From Candidatus Hydrothermarchaeota archaeon (lineage in GTDB: Archaea; Hydrothermarchaeota; Hydrothermarchaeia; Hydrothermarchaeales; BMS3B), in assembly GCA_015521615.1 (NCBI GenBank), contig WANW01000053.1, positions 1 to 40,419 on the forward strand: a DNA stretch of 40,419 nt. Direction: 5' to 3'. Position 1 is the stretch's first letter. Every line of letters starts with the position of its first letter. The notes beneath the pieces were generated by a model. That model was given only the letters and a program-made list of their open reading frames with translations. It made no database searches and had not been told where the DNA came from. A program made the translations under genes and the position numbers. This document shows, piece by piece, positions 19,531 to 29,908 of the stretch.

Positions 19531-20685
19531 TCATTTCTCAAGGATATGGACCACCGCAGTGCCGCCGCTGCCACCTACGTTGTGAGTCAAGCCCACGTCA
19601 GCGTCCACCTGGCGCTTACCTGCCTCGCCTCTGAGCTGGAGCACCACCTCTACAATCTGCGCAACACCGGTTGCACCAACTGGATGCCCCTTCGCCTTAA
19701 GCCCGCCAGAGGTATTAACAGGTATGCGCCCGCCTATGGCGGTTTCTCCATCTTCCGTGGCCCTGCCTCCTTCGCCTATCTCGACGAAGCCAAGCCCCTC
19801 AATAGCAAGAATCTCTCCTATTGTGAAAGCGTCATGAACCTCTGCCACCTGAATATCGCGTGGCTCGCGCTTTGCCCTCGCGTAGGCTTCCCTGGCAGCA
19901 TTCACCGTAGCGTCGGTAACAGTTATCTTCTTCCTGTCGTGGAGCGCAATCGTACTCGAGGCCTGGCCACTGCCTGTGATATATACTGGGTTGTCCACAA
20001 ATTCGCGCGCCTTCTCCTCGCTGGCTAGAACAACACACGCTGCGCCGTCGGTTATAGGTGAGCAGTCCAGCAGACGCAGGGGATCTGCGACAAGAGGCGA
20101 GCGCAACACATCCTCGACAGTAATCCTTGAGTGGAACTGCGCATAGGGGTTGTGAAGAGCGTTCTCATGGTTCTTCACAGCCACCATGGCGAGCTGTTCC
20201 CTGGTCGTGCCGTACTCATGCATATGCCGCCTTGCTATAAGCGCATACAGACCAGGAAAGGTCATTCCCATGAAGGCCTCCCACTCGCTGTCGCTGGCTG
20301 TGGCCAGAGTCTGAGTGGTCTTCTCGGTAACCACGTCGGTCATCTTTTCCACGCCGCCAACAACAACCACATCGTGGAAGCCCGAGAGTATCGACATAAC
20401 TCCCTGGCGTATTGCAAGCCCGCCAGAGGCGCACGCCGCCTCGACGCGCGTCGCGGGTATGGGTGTTAAGCCGGCATGATCGGCGATCAAGCAGGAGATG
20501 TGCTCCTGGTCGACAAAGCGCCCGCCTGACATATTTCCCACATAAAGTGCATCTATATCATCGCCGTCTATGCCTGCATCATTTATCGCCATGGCACCTG
20601 CTTCAACAAACAGCTGAGAGAAGCTGGTCTCCCAAAGTTCGCCGAACTTGGTTAAGCCTACCCCTATAACAGCAACTCTCTTCAT
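19531..20685 (-). CDS. Thiolase / acetyl-CoA C-acetyltransferase (archaeal type)
   Basis: [20 protein letters not shown] active Cys; [21 protein letters not shown]; downstream of hydroxymethylglutaryl-CoA synthase. Confidence 0.95.
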   Translation of the reverse strand: MKRVAVIGVGLTKFGELWETSFSQLFVEAGAMAINDAGIDGDDIDALYVGNMSGGRFVDQEHISCLIADHAGLTPIPATRVEAACASGGLAIRQGVMSILSGFHDVVVVGGVEKMTDVVTEKTTQTLATASDSEWEAFMGMTFPGLYALIARRHMHEYGTTREQLAMVAVKNHENALHNPYAQFHSRITVEDVLRSPLVADPLRLLDCSPITDGAACVVLASEEKAREFVDNPVYITGSGQASSTIALHDRKKITVTDATVNAAREAYARAKREPRDIQVAEVHDAFTIGEILAIEGLGFVEIGEGGRATEDGETAIGGRIPVNTSGGLKAKGHPVGATGVAQIVEVVLQLRGEAGKRQVDADVGLTHNVGGSGGTAVVHILEK

Positions 20686-20688
20686 ACT

Positions 20689-21729
20689 CTACACCTTTAT
20701 CTTCTTCCTGAGTTTTACATATGTTGCGTAGTCAATGTACTGCTTGTGTGCGATGAAATCCTCAACGCCCGGCGCAAGATCACGCTTCGCCTCTATTGCA
20801 TCCTCAACCACCACTGCAAAGGAGTCGCTGCCTGCACCTGAGCCGAAGGAGGTCACCAGAATTCTATCCCCGGGTTTTGCTATGTCGAGAACCTTCGCAA
20901 ACCCGAGCAGGGAAGAGCCAGAGTAGGTGTTGCCTATCCTGTCCACCAGTATACCCGGCTCCACCTGCTCGCTGGTAAAGCCCAGCTTCTTCGCCACAAC
21001 ACGGGGAAACTTGCCGTTGGGCTGGTGGAAAACCGCATAGTCGAAATCCTTGGGCTCTAGCCCAAGCTGCTCCATGAGCCCGCGTGATGCATTGTAAACA
21101 TGCTTGAAGTAGGCGGGCAAACCGGTGAAGCGCCCGCCGTGCCGTGGATATGCCTGTCCCTCACGACGCCAGAAGTCAGGCGTATCTGTTGTGTAGGAGT
21201 ACGTCGCCTCTATGCTCGCAACCAGTTTATCTCTGCCTATTACAAACGCTGCCCCACCGGCGGCGGCAGTATATTCAAGCGGGTCTCCGGGTGCACCCTG
21301 CGCTGTATCAGCACCTATTGCAAGGCCATACTCTATCATGCCTGAAGCCACAAGTCCCATGCAGGTTTGCACACCTGCGGTGCCGGCCTTGCATGCAAAC
21401 TCATAGTCTGCAGCAGTCAGGTCAGGTGTAGCCTGTATCGCAGCTGCAACTATCGTAGCTGTCGGCTTAACAACATATGGATGACTCTCAGAGCCGACAT
21501 ATATCGCTCCTATCTTCTGTGCGCTGATCTGTGCCCGCTTCAGGGCATTTCTCGCCGCCTCCACGGCGATAGTGGCGGCATCCTCATCCAGAGCCGGAAC
21601 AGCCTTCTCCGCAATCCTGAGAGAGGCTTTTATAGTCCCGGCATTACCGCCCCACACGCGGGCTATCTCCTCAACCTTTATCCTGTACCTCGGGATATAA
21701 ACCCCGTAGCCGGTGATACCAACCTTCAC
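20689..21729 (-). CDS. Hydroxymethylglutaryl-CoA synthase
   Basis: [59 protein letters not shown]. Confidence 0.95.
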   Translation of the reverse strand: MKVGITGYGVYIPRYRIKVEEIARVWGGNAGTIKASLRIAEKAVPALDEDAATIAVEAARNALKRAQISAQKIGAIYVGSESHPYVVKPTATIVAAAIQATPDLTAADYEFACKAGTAGVQTCMGLVASGMIEYGLAIGADTAQGAPGDPLEYTAAAGGAAFVIGRDKLVASIEATYSYTTDTPDFWRREGQAYPRHGGRFTGLPAYFKHVYNASRGLMEQLGLEPKDFDYAVFHQPNGKFPRVVAKKLGFTSEQVEPGILVDRIGNTYSGSSLLGFAKVLDIAKPGDRILVTSFGSGAGSDSFAVVVEDAIEAKRDLAPGVEDFIAHKQYIDYATYVKLRKKIKV

Positions 21730-21743
21730 ACTACCTCACCTTT

Positions 21744-22451
21744 TCAACTTGTCTTTCTCCTGAGCTCTCTTATTAATTCATCGCTGCTCTTATGATGGGA
21801 GAGTATCACGGGTATGCGCTCCTTCTCGGCTATTTTCACACCCAGCGCGTCAACACTTTTCAGTCCGTGGAGCACAACCACACCTGGCTTTATCGTTGAG
21901 ACGCGTATTGCTATAAAGGGCGACCTTCCGCTGCTTACGCGGGTGAAAACAAGCGCCCGTTCGGAGGTAAGGCCATATATCTTCAGAAACTCCTCCGCAG
22001 AAAGCTCGAGTATTGCGCGAGGGGAGTCAAGCACAGTGTAGCCATAGATGTACTTGTCCAGAAGCTCTCTGTTTGCAACAACCTCCCCTGCCACGATGTC
22101 CACAAGCTGAGAAGCGCGCATGGGTGTAGCAAATTCGCGTATGTCGAGAATGGCATCAGTTTTAATCTCATTGCCCAGCATACGCTCATACGCGCGGAGC
22201 ACTTTGGAGCCGCGCTGTTCATCAAGCGCAATAAGCGCCTCCACTATGCGCTTGACCACCGCTACACCTGGAGAACGGCGGCGGCCACTCTCATAATCAC
22301 TTATTACAGAGGTGCTGACCCCCAGCATGGATGCAAGCTCCTTTTGCGTAATCCCAAACACCTCGCGCCACTTCTTTAAGGTCATTGCAGGCTTTGAGGA
22401 GAGCACCACTTCACCTGCGATTTTCACAGAAAGCTCCTCGCGCACACTCAT
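21744..22451 (-). CDS. XRE/cro-type HTH transcriptional regulator
   Basis: WREVFGITQKELASMLGVSTSVISDYESGRRRSPGVAVVKRIVEAL; directly upstream of the HMG-CoA synthase gene. Confidence 0.9.
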   Translation of the reverse strand: MSVREELSVKIAGEVVLSSKPAMTLKKWREVFGITQKELASMLGVSTSVISDYESGRRRSPGVAVVKRIVEALIALDEQRGSKVLRAYERMLGNEIKTDAILDIREFATPMRASQLVDIVAGEVVANRELLDKYIYGYTVLDSPRAILELSAEEFLKIYGLTSERALVFTRVSSGRSPFIAIRVSTIKPGVVVLHGLKSVDALGVKIAEKERIPVILSHHKSSDELIRELRRKTS

Positions 22452-22587
22452 GCTATCGCCTTGCTTTCATTACTCATTCGCCTATATAACAATTTCGGCA
22501 AAAAGAATATGTTAGAACGGCGATTGCCTTACCTGCAGGATGAAGGTTATATTTATGTTGTTAACTTTCAAGATTTTTCAGCTTTTC

Positions 22588-22661
22588 GGGGCTGTAGGGT
22601 AGCCTGGTCATCCTCGCGGCTTCGGGAGCCGTGGACCCCAGTTCAAATCTGGGCAGCCCCA
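22588..22661 (+). tRNA. tRNA-Pro (anticodon CGG)
   Basis: GGGGCTG/CAGCCCC acceptor; anticodon stem GCGGC-TTCGGGA-GCCGT; T arm CCCAG-TTCAAAT-CTGGG; discriminator A. Confidence 0.92.
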
Positions 22662-22663
22662 TC

Positions 22664-22981
22664 CTACTTATAATACCCCCACTCCCTTTTGGGCCCAAAA
22701 CTTCTTATGCCATACTTTATTAGCTGTATTCTGAGACGCAGGGCATAGTCGGAGCTTATCTCGCCGCGCTTCTCCAGGTATCTTATAATCTCCATGCCCT
22801 CCTCTTCGGTGCTGCACCTGTTAAGAAAGTCGATTACGCCTGGGTTGTAACCCTTAAATCTGTCCCCCTCCTCCCGATTCCGGGCAACGCCTTCAACCTT
22901 TATCCTGATAAAATTGCTCTCTTCTATCTCCTTTGCCAGGTTTGGATACTTCCTCTTAAATTCCTCATTGTACTCTATCAT
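22664..22981 (-). CDS. DUF2095-like small archaeal protein
   Basis: YNEEFKRKYPNLAKEIEE…GYNPGVIDFLNRCSTEEEGMEIIRYLEKRGEIS…IKYGIRSFGPKREWGYY. Confidence 0.7.
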   Translation of the reverse strand: MIEYNEEFKRKYPNLAKEIEESNFIRIKVEGVARNREEGDRFKGYNPGVIDFLNRCSTEEEGMEIIRYLEKRGEISSDYALRLRIQLIKYGIRSFGPKREWGYYK

Positions 22982-23004
22982 CTACACCACATGATTACTT
23001 CCAA

Positions 23005-24854
23005 TCATCTCCTCGTAATATATTCCTCCAATTCCTCCCTGGGGAGGCGCATGCGTTCTTTTAGAGCCTCTATTACTTTATAAATAAGAAAGGCTGCAAC
23101 ACTCATCGCCACCAGGACCACAAAGAAAAAGATCGCCGGCGATAGGCCAAAGACCATCTTTATCAGCTTCGCCTCCACACTTGTGCTTCGCCCCGAGAAA
23201 ACCTCAACCTCTGTCTCATAGGGCAGGTAACCGGCCTTCTCAAGCCTCACTCTGTACCTTCCGGGCGGAAGATAAAGCTCCGCATCCGTGGTTGCCACGC
23301 GCTTACCATCTATGTATACCTCAGCACCTGCTGGAATAGAGCTAACCACAAGAAGACCCTTCTCGACCTCCCTTCTGTACACTTCAAAAGTAACCTCATC
23401 GCTGGCAGTGCTCTTACCATCACTGACGCTGGCGCGGAGCAGGTATCTTCCTGCCTCAAAGGATGAGACATCTAGGGTATATTCCCCCTCTGCATCCCTC
23501 CCATCATAGAGCGTCGTCACCTCTCCCGCGGAAATGAGTTCTATCCTCACAGTAAGTGGGTCTCCATCAGCATCCCTTGCGAGCCACCTCACCCTAACCT
23601 CGCCAGAAGCCTTTGTTCCCTGTGGTGGTGATACTATCCTAACCTCTGGTGGAGTATTCTTTTTCTCTCCTCTTCCCCACGCACCTCACGCTTCTGCGGC
23701 TGTATAACGTCAACCCGCCAGCTAAGCAGCCTCTTACTGAAAGGCGCCGAGACAATGCACTCCACAACACCGGAGCCGAGCTTCGCAGTATAGTTGAATT
23801 CTCTGCTACGTGAAACATCTACACCATTGAACCGCCACAGATAATTCACCTCTATGCCGTCGGTGTGCTCTGCCTCAACACCAAAAAGAACCACCTCCCC
23901 AGGTTTTACTGTGAGCTTCTCAGAAGTTGGGCGCAAGGAGAGCACCTTAAGTGCACTCTCCACATTGCCCAGAAAAATCACTGGCTTAACTTTATAGTGT
24001 CGGAGCACATCCAGCGTGCGCAGACCCTGAGTGGTGCCGTAGGTATAGCCCGGCTCATACCTCATCAACCTGAGTCTGGTCTCGTAATAAACGTACTCCA
24101 CGCCAACAAACTCATCTCTGCCGTCGCCATCAACATCCCCTGCGAGCAGGGCTGCGAGAGGCCGTGTATATTTCGCCTCCCCTATTTTGTTAAGCTTCTC
24201 AGTTAACCCGTGGACATAGGAGGTATCGTAAAGAAATATGGTCAGCCTCGTCTCATAGGGTAACTTATCAATGGCTATAAGCTCATCTATGCCATCACCA
24301 TTGACATCGCCAGCGAGCCAGCTCACAAGAGGCCTGCGGTACTTCAGGACGTCCAGCTGGCGCAGCTTCTGTGTGGTCCCCCAGGAGTACCCGGGATCGT
24401 AAGTGTAGAGGTATATCTCTGTCCATGCAACCTCGGGCAGAATAAGTATAAGCTCATCCACACCGTCACCGTTGATGTCGCCGGCAAGCCATTTCCCCCA
24501 GTCGCCGTGGTGCGCAACATTCAGGCGTAGAAGCTTATTTTCATCACTGTCGTAGCGGTATATCTCAAGCCTGGAACCCTGCGCCTCCCTTACAACCCTT
24601 ATAAGCTCATCTATACCATCGCCATCAATATCGCCTGTGAAAAAGCTAGCCGTATATGGCAGCTCCACCGAGGCCTTCCTCTCCAGACCATAGTTATTAC
24701 CATAGGAATAGCCACTTTTGTACTGATAGAATGACAGCTCCATTCCGGTAGTGGTGTTAACAGCAACCACAACTTCATCCACGGGATAGGCAGGAAGTGC
24801 ATGGATATGCGCAAAAGTTAGCAGCGTTGCCAGTGCCACCATAAACCAGCGCAT
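23005..24854 (-). pseudogene. Cell-surface protein: signal peptide, 4 FG-GAP-like Ca-binding repeats, Ig/PKD-like domain, PEGA domain, C-terminal TM; interrupted by a frameshift at 23660-23664
   Basis: GDIDGDGIDE, GDINGDGVDE, GDVNGDGIDE, GDVDGDGRDE; after a -1 shift the frame reads EKKNTPPEVRIVSPPQGTKASGEVRVRWLARDADGDPLTV; PEGA GLLVVSSIPAGAEVYIDGKRVATTDAELYLPPGRYRVRLEKAGY. Confidence 0.8.
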
Positions 24855-24885
24855 AGTTAAAGTAGTGCCGGACACATATATAAGG

Positions 24886-24907
24886 TTTGACGGTTTATTT
24901 GACGGTT
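24886..24907. repeat. Tandem direct repeat TTTGACGGTT-TA-TTTGACGGTT (12-bp period) in a divergent promoter region
   Basis: Exact copies at 24886-24895 and 24898-24907, immediately upstream of AAACTTAAATATC. Confidence 0.75.
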
Positions 24908-24994
24908 AAACTTAAATATCTCTTTGAACCATTTTGATGACGTTGGTTTTAGTGTTGCGTCTTGGCACACCTGAACAAAACTGGAGGTACGACC

Positions 24995-25810
24995 ATGGTT
25001 GAGAGCAAGACCCTCAAGGTTGAAGAGTACATAATAACAGAGGAGCCCTACTACGAGCCCGTAGGAAATGAGATTGAGATTTTTGAGGCCGCTTACAAGA
25101 ACAAGCTCCCTGTTATGCTTAAAGGTCCCACCGGTTGCGGGAAAACGCGATTCATGCAGTACATGGCCTGGAAGCTTAAGCGCCCTCTGATTACTGTATC
25201 CTGCCACGACGACCTTACGTCGAGTGACCTGGTGGGACGTTACCTTGTTAAGGGTGGCGAGACCGAGTGGGTTGACGGCCCTCTCACCAGGGCGGTTAAG
25301 GTTGGTGCTATATGCTACCTCGACGAAATTGTAGAGGCGCGAAAAGACACCACTGTTGTGATTCACCCGCTCACTGATGACAGGCGAATTTTGCCCATAG
25401 AGAAGAGGGGTGAGATAATTAAGGCGCCTGATGAATTCCTTCTTGCCATCTCCTACAATCCGGGTTACCAGAGCGTGCTCAAGGATTTGAAGCACTCAAC
25501 CAGGCAGCGTTTTGTAAGCATAAACTTCGACTACCCGCCCAAGGAGCTGGAGAAGAAGATTGTGATGAAGGAGAGCGGCGTGGACGAGGAAACTGCAGAG
25601 GCGCTTGTTACGCTGGGCGAGAAGATACGCAACCTCAAGGACAAGGGCCTTGAAGAGGGCGCGGGCACCAGACTGCTCATCTATGCCGGTCAGCTTATTA
25701 AAGAAGGCATTGAACCGGCACAGGCTGCAGAGATAGCGATGGCAAACCCGATAACAGACGACGCCGACATGCTCCGCGCTATTAGAGAGCTCATAACCAC
25801 TGTGTTCTAG
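24995..25810 (+). CDS. MoxR/CbbQ/NorQ-type AAA+ ATPase
   Basis: Walker A GPTGCGKT, Walker [54 protein letters not shown]. Confidence 0.93.
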   Translation: MVESKTLKVEEYIITEEPYYEPVGNEIEIFEAAYKNKLPVMLKGPTGCGKTRFMQYMAWKLKRPLITVSCHDDLTSSDLVGRYLVKGGETEWVDGPLTRAVKVGAICYLDEIVEARKDTTVVIHPLTDDRRILPIEKRGEIIKAPDEFLLAISYNPGYQSVLKDLKHSTRQRFVSINFDYPPKELEKKIVMKESGVDEETAEALVTLGEKIRNLKDKGLEEGAGTRLLIYAGQLIKEGIEPAQAAEIAMANPITDDADMLRAIRELITTVF

Positions 25811-25820
25811 GGTAGCGAAT

Positions 25821-28184
25821 ATGGCGAGCTTTGAAGACGTACGCAGTAATCTGTTCAAGATTCTGGGGCAGACCTCCTTTGGCGAGGACGTAATGGATGT
25901 CCGCTTCACGGGCTTCCATTACGCCAGGGGACTGCGCAGCATAGACGAGGCAGTACCAGCGCTGATGGAGCTGCCCAACGATGTGCTGAGGGAGATCTAC
26001 AGACAGGGAGAGAAGCTGGCGAAGCGTGACAAGGAGATGGCCTTCAACTTCTTCATGACGGCTCCGGATGCTGTGACCCACTTCAGCCTCGAGGATCTCA
26101 AGAAGTGGGTGGAGATGGGTCTGGAGCTGGCGGACGCGTACGGTGTCATACCAGCGCGCAACTTCTTCAAGGGCATTACGCGCGAGACAATAGAGAAGAT
26201 CCACTCCCACGGGCTGGAATTTAAAGATGTTGCAAGAATAATGGAGATATACATCAACGCGCTGAGCGGTGACCAGCTTGCTGTGCAGGAGGATGTCACA
26301 AGCTACACAGATACACGAGTGGTCTACCTGCCCCAGAAGGTGGAGGAGTTCGAGAACAACGAGCTCAACTTCAAGGTTTACAAGGTGATTGCGGCACATC
26401 GCTACGCCCAGAAGCGCTACCGCAGCCTTGAACCTAATCTGAAGCGGATTGAGGATCTGGTAAACGAGCTTCAGCAGAAATACGGGCGCAGCATCTCTGA
26501 CTCTCGCGAGGGGCTGGAGAATTTTATATACCTCTTCCCTGAGGAGCAGCTTGCTCTGGACATCTTCAGCATAGTGGAGAATGCCCGCGTTGAGAGAAAC
26601 CTGCGCAAGGAGTTTAGAGGTATAGCCCGTGACATGGATATGCTTCTAGAACGTGAATGGGAGCGCAGGCCGAGCTTTTCAAAGCTGAGCGATAAAGAGG
26701 CGGTGCTCGAGGCACTGATGCAGCTCCTGACCTACGGGAAGCTTAAAGATGGTCTCAATCCGAACCTCGAGGAGATAGCGCGTGAAGCCTACAAGATAGT
26801 AAAAGAGATGCTGGAAAAGGAGCGCCCGACCGTAGAGGATAGTTGCGTCGCAACCTATAAGATTTATGAGCTCATTGAGGAAAAGCTCTTTGGCACGCCT
26901 TACAACCGCTTTAACGACATAGCATTTAGGGGCGTCATTAAGCCGGAGCAGGTGACTGCCGGCCTGAGAAAGACCAAGAAGGAGATGGCAGAAAAGCTGG
27001 AGTCACTGCTTGAGGACCTGAATATAGAGAAGCCTCCGGATATAGACAGCATGATTCAGCACGCTATAAATGAGGTGCCGGACCCCCTCGCCTATGGTGC
27101 GCCCCTCGACTTCCTGTTCCGTCTCGGTCTGGAGATACCCGAGGAAATACAGGAGGAGATTCTGCGCGAGATAGAGAAGATACTCGGTGAGCTGGGTGAG
27201 ATAGACGCCAGCATGCTGATGAAGGTTCTGGACAGTGCCGGCCGCAAAATAAGGGCAAATATCCAGGCCAAGGTTACAGAGTTTCAGGTTGAGCTTACTG
27301 AGGAGGACAAGCAGGGGGCCTTCCTCTACGATGAGTGGGACTACAAGGTGGGGAACTACCGCGCCGCCTGGTGCGCCCTTAAGGAGAAGATGATGCACAA
27401 GGGCAGCGACAAGTTCGTGGAGAAGACACTTCAGAAGCACTCGGGCCTGGTCTCCCTTATAAAGCGCCAGTTTGAAATGATGCGCCCAGACTACAAGAGG
27501 CTCTTCAAGCAGATGTACGGCGAAGAGATAGACCTGGACGCCTTCGTCGAGGCCTTTGCTGACATTAAGGCAGGTGTAACACCCAGCGATAAGCTATACA
27601 TAAAAGTGGACAAGAAGGAGCGCGACATCGCTGTGGCCTTTCTGGTGGACCTCTCCGGCTCAACTACCGGCTGGGTTATTGAAACTGAGAAGGAAGCTCT
27701 AGTGCTGATGTGCGAGGCGCTTGAAATTCTCGACGATAAGTATGCGATTTTCGGCTTCTCTGGCAAGACCCGCAAGCAGTGCGACTTTTACATAATAAAG
27801 CGCTTCGACGAACCATATGATGAGGAGGTAAAGCAGCGTATCGCCGGCATGGATGCCTTTGACTACACACGAATGGGGCCACCAATACGCCACGTGACCA
27901 AGATACTCGAGGAGACGCCGGCCAAGATTAAGCTGCTCATAGTGCTCAGTGATGGCAAGCCCGAGGACTTCGACGAATACAAGGGCGACCATGGCATAGA
28001 GGATACAAAGAAGGCGCTGATTGAGGCAAAGCGCAAGCATATCCGCCCCTTCTGCATCACAATAGACACCGAGGCGAGGGACTACATACAGCGCATGTTT
28101 GGCGAGATTGGTTACATTATCCTCGATGACGTTGCAAAACTCCCCAGAAAGCTTCCAGAGATATACAGGAGGCTCACCACCTGA
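25821..28184 (+). CDS. CbbO/NorD-like von Willebrand factor A domain protein
   Basis: C-terminal MIDAS VAFLVDLSGSTTG and LLIVLSDGKPEDFDEY; long helical N-terminus; 10 nt downstream of the AAA+ gene. Confidence 0.88.
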   Translation: MASFEDVRSNLFKILGQTSFGEDVMDVRFTGFHYARGLRSIDEAVPALMELPNDVLREIYRQGEKLAKRDKEMAFNFFMTAPDAVTHFSLEDLKKWVEMGLELADAYGVIPARNFFKGITRETIEKIHSHGLEFKDVARIMEIYINALSGDQLAVQEDVTSYTDTRVVYLPQKVEEFENNELNFKVYKVIAAHRYAQKRYRSLEPNLKRIEDLVNELQQKYGRSISDSREGLENFIYLFPEEQLALDIFSIVENARVERNLRKEFRGIARDMDMLLEREWERRPSFSKLSDKEAVLEALMQLLTYGKLKDGLNPNLEEIAREAYKIVKEMLEKERPTVEDSCVATYKIYELIEEKLFGTPYNRFNDIAFRGVIKPEQVTAGLRKTKKEMAEKLESLLEDLNIEKPPDIDSMIQHAINEVPDPLAYGAPLDFLFRLGLEIPEEIQEEILREIEKILGELGEIDASMLMKVLDSAGRKIRANIQAKVTEFQVELTEEDKQGAFLYDEWDYKVGNYRAAWCALKEKMMHKGSDKFVEKTLQKHSGLVSLIKRQFEMMRPDYKRLFKQMYGEEIDLDAFVEAFADIKAGVTPSDKLYIKVDKKERDIAVAFLVDLSGSTTGWVIETEKEALVLMCEALEILDDKYAIFGFSGKTRKQCDFYIIKRFDEPYDEEVKQRIAGMDAFDYTRMGPPIRHVTKILEETPAKIKLLIVLSDGKPEDFDEYKGDHGIEDTKKALIEAKRKHIRPFCITIDTEARDYIQRMFGEIGYIILDDVAKLPRKLPEIYRRLTT

Positions 28185-28195
28185 ATGGGGAGGTG

Positions 28196-29857
28196 ATGCC
28201 ATTGCAGAATAACAACCAGGGGAAACCTGGTCCCCGGGACATTGAAGCTCTTATTGCAAATGAGCGCTATATTGGTAAGGACGCCGTACGTGGCAATATC
28301 GTCGCTGCCCTCGCCGTGGCCGAGACGCTTAAAACCACGCTCGGTCCCCGTGGTCTGGACAAAATGTTGCTGGTGGAGGGGGGAGAGGTAGCGATTACAG
28401 ACAGCGGGGGTACAATACTCAAGCTCATAGACCTGGTGCACCCTGCGGCGAAGATGATGCAGAGCCTGGGTTTGACAATGGGTGAGCGCTACGGTGACGG
28501 CGCTACCACAAGTGTTGTTTTTGCCGGCGAACTTCTGAAGCGGGCCCTGAATTTGATGGAGCTCGGGCTTCACCCTACCACAATAATAAATGGCTACCAT
28601 CTTGCCCTGGAAGAGACGCTTAAGGTAATGCAGAAGCTCTCACGAAAGGTCACCCCCGGAATAATAAAGGATGTGGGGATAACCATATTCAAGGGCAGGC
28701 TCGGTGAGAAAGACGCTGAGTTTATGGCGCAGGTTGTTGCATCAGCACTTGACTTCGCAGGCGGGGATAAGGATAATGTTTATGTGAATTATCGCCCCGG
28801 AGGCAAGCTCCGCGACACCACCCTCTATGAGGGGATATACATAGACCTGGGAAAGCGTGTTCATCCCGCGATGCCAAAACGCGTGCAGCACGCACGCATA
28901 CTGCTCATAGATACCGAGTTCGACGTGCGCAAGGTTGAGAATGCGAAGTATGAGATTGGCGACCCGCGCAGAATGCGCGAGTTCATGGAGTACAAGCGCA
29001 AGGTGCTTCGCGTTGCTGTGGAAATGATAGCTCGTTCCGGCGCTAACGTAGTGTTCTGCCAGAAGAATATCGCAGATGTGGCAATGTACTACATGGCAAT
29101 GAAGGGCATCCTGGGCGTGCGCGACGTGGAGAAGAAGGTGATGCACCTTCTGGAGAGAGCTACAGGCGCACAGATTGTTAGCCACGTGAAGGAGGTTACG
29201 CCAGAGGTGCTGGGCTACGCGGGTTATGTGGAGGAGGACAAAATTGGCTTAGAGGAGATAATGTATGTGCGCAAGTGCAAGAATCCAGGCGTCGCATCGA
29301 TACTTGTTCGCGGCGGCAATGAGAAGTTTGTGCTGGAGCTTAAGCGTCAGATTGAAGATTTAATCGACGTGTTTGCAGCGCTTCGAGAGCATGGCAGGGT
29401 GGTGCCCGGCGGTGGCGCCGTGGAGGGCGAGGCTGCAAAGCGCCTGCGCAGGTTTGCGCGTAGTGTGGAGAGCAAGGAGCAGCTCGCCATTGAAGCTTTT
29501 GCAAATGCACTTGAGGAGCTCCCCCGCGCAATAGCAGCAAACGCAGGAATGGACGCAACATATGCAGTGCTGAAGATACGTGAGTGGCACCACAGAGGTA
29601 AGAAGGGCTATGGTGTCGACGCGATGCGACGCGGTATGGGCGATGCATACGTTAAGGCTATCCTTGACTCCTACGAGGTGCGCAGGAACGCCTTAAGCTC
29701 CGCAGTGGAGGTGGCGTGCTCAATTTTGAGGATAGACGACGTGCTCATAAAGCGCAAAAAGAAGAAGGCTAAGCCAAAGAAGCCCGAGCCGGTGGATTCG
29801 CCGGTACGCAAAGATGGCAAGATAGACCTGAGGTATGCGTTCAAGGGGTTGAGGTAG
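28196..29857 (+). CDS. Divergent group II chaperonin (thermosome/CCT-like)
   Basis: TLGPRGLDKMLL, HPAAKMMQSL, MGERYGDGATTSVVFAGELL, VVPGGGAVEGEAAKRLR, ILRIDDVL; GGAGGTG RBS. Confidence 0.92.
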   Translation: MPLQNNNQGKPGPRDIEALIANERYIGKDAVRGNIVAALAVAETLKTTLGPRGLDKMLLVEGGEVAITDSGGTILKLIDLVHPAAKMMQSLGLTMGERYGDGATTSVVFAGELLKRALNLMELGLHPTTIINGYHLALEETLKVMQKLSRKVTPGIIKDVGITIFKGRLGEKDAEFMAQVVASALDFAGGDKDNVYVNYRPGGKLRDTTLYEGIYIDLGKRVHPAMPKRVQHARILLIDTEFDVRKVENAKYEIGDPRRMREFMEYKRKVLRVAVEMIARSGANVVFCQKNIADVAMYYMAMKGILGVRDVEKKVMHLLERATGAQIVSHVKEVTPEVLGYAGYVEEDKIGLEEIMYVRKCKNPGVASILVRGGNEKFVLELKRQIEDLIDVFAALREHGRVVPGGGAVEGEAAKRLRRFARSVESKEQLAIEAFANALEELPRAIAANAGMDATYAVLKIREWHHRGKKGYGVDAMRRGMGDAYVKAILDSYEVRRNALSSAVEVACSILRIDDVLIKRKKKKAKPKKPEPVDSPVRKDGKIDLRYAFKGLR

Positions 29858-29908
29858 AGCAATAAAATAAAACTTTTTATATTTCCCTAGCATTGGGACA
29901 AAATTCCC

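Noticed and set aside
24995-28184. Calling the AAA+/VWA pair a Rubisco activase (CbbQO) or NO-reductase activator (NorQD)
   Set aside because: No Rubisco or NO reductase gene is present in the window; only family membership is supported.
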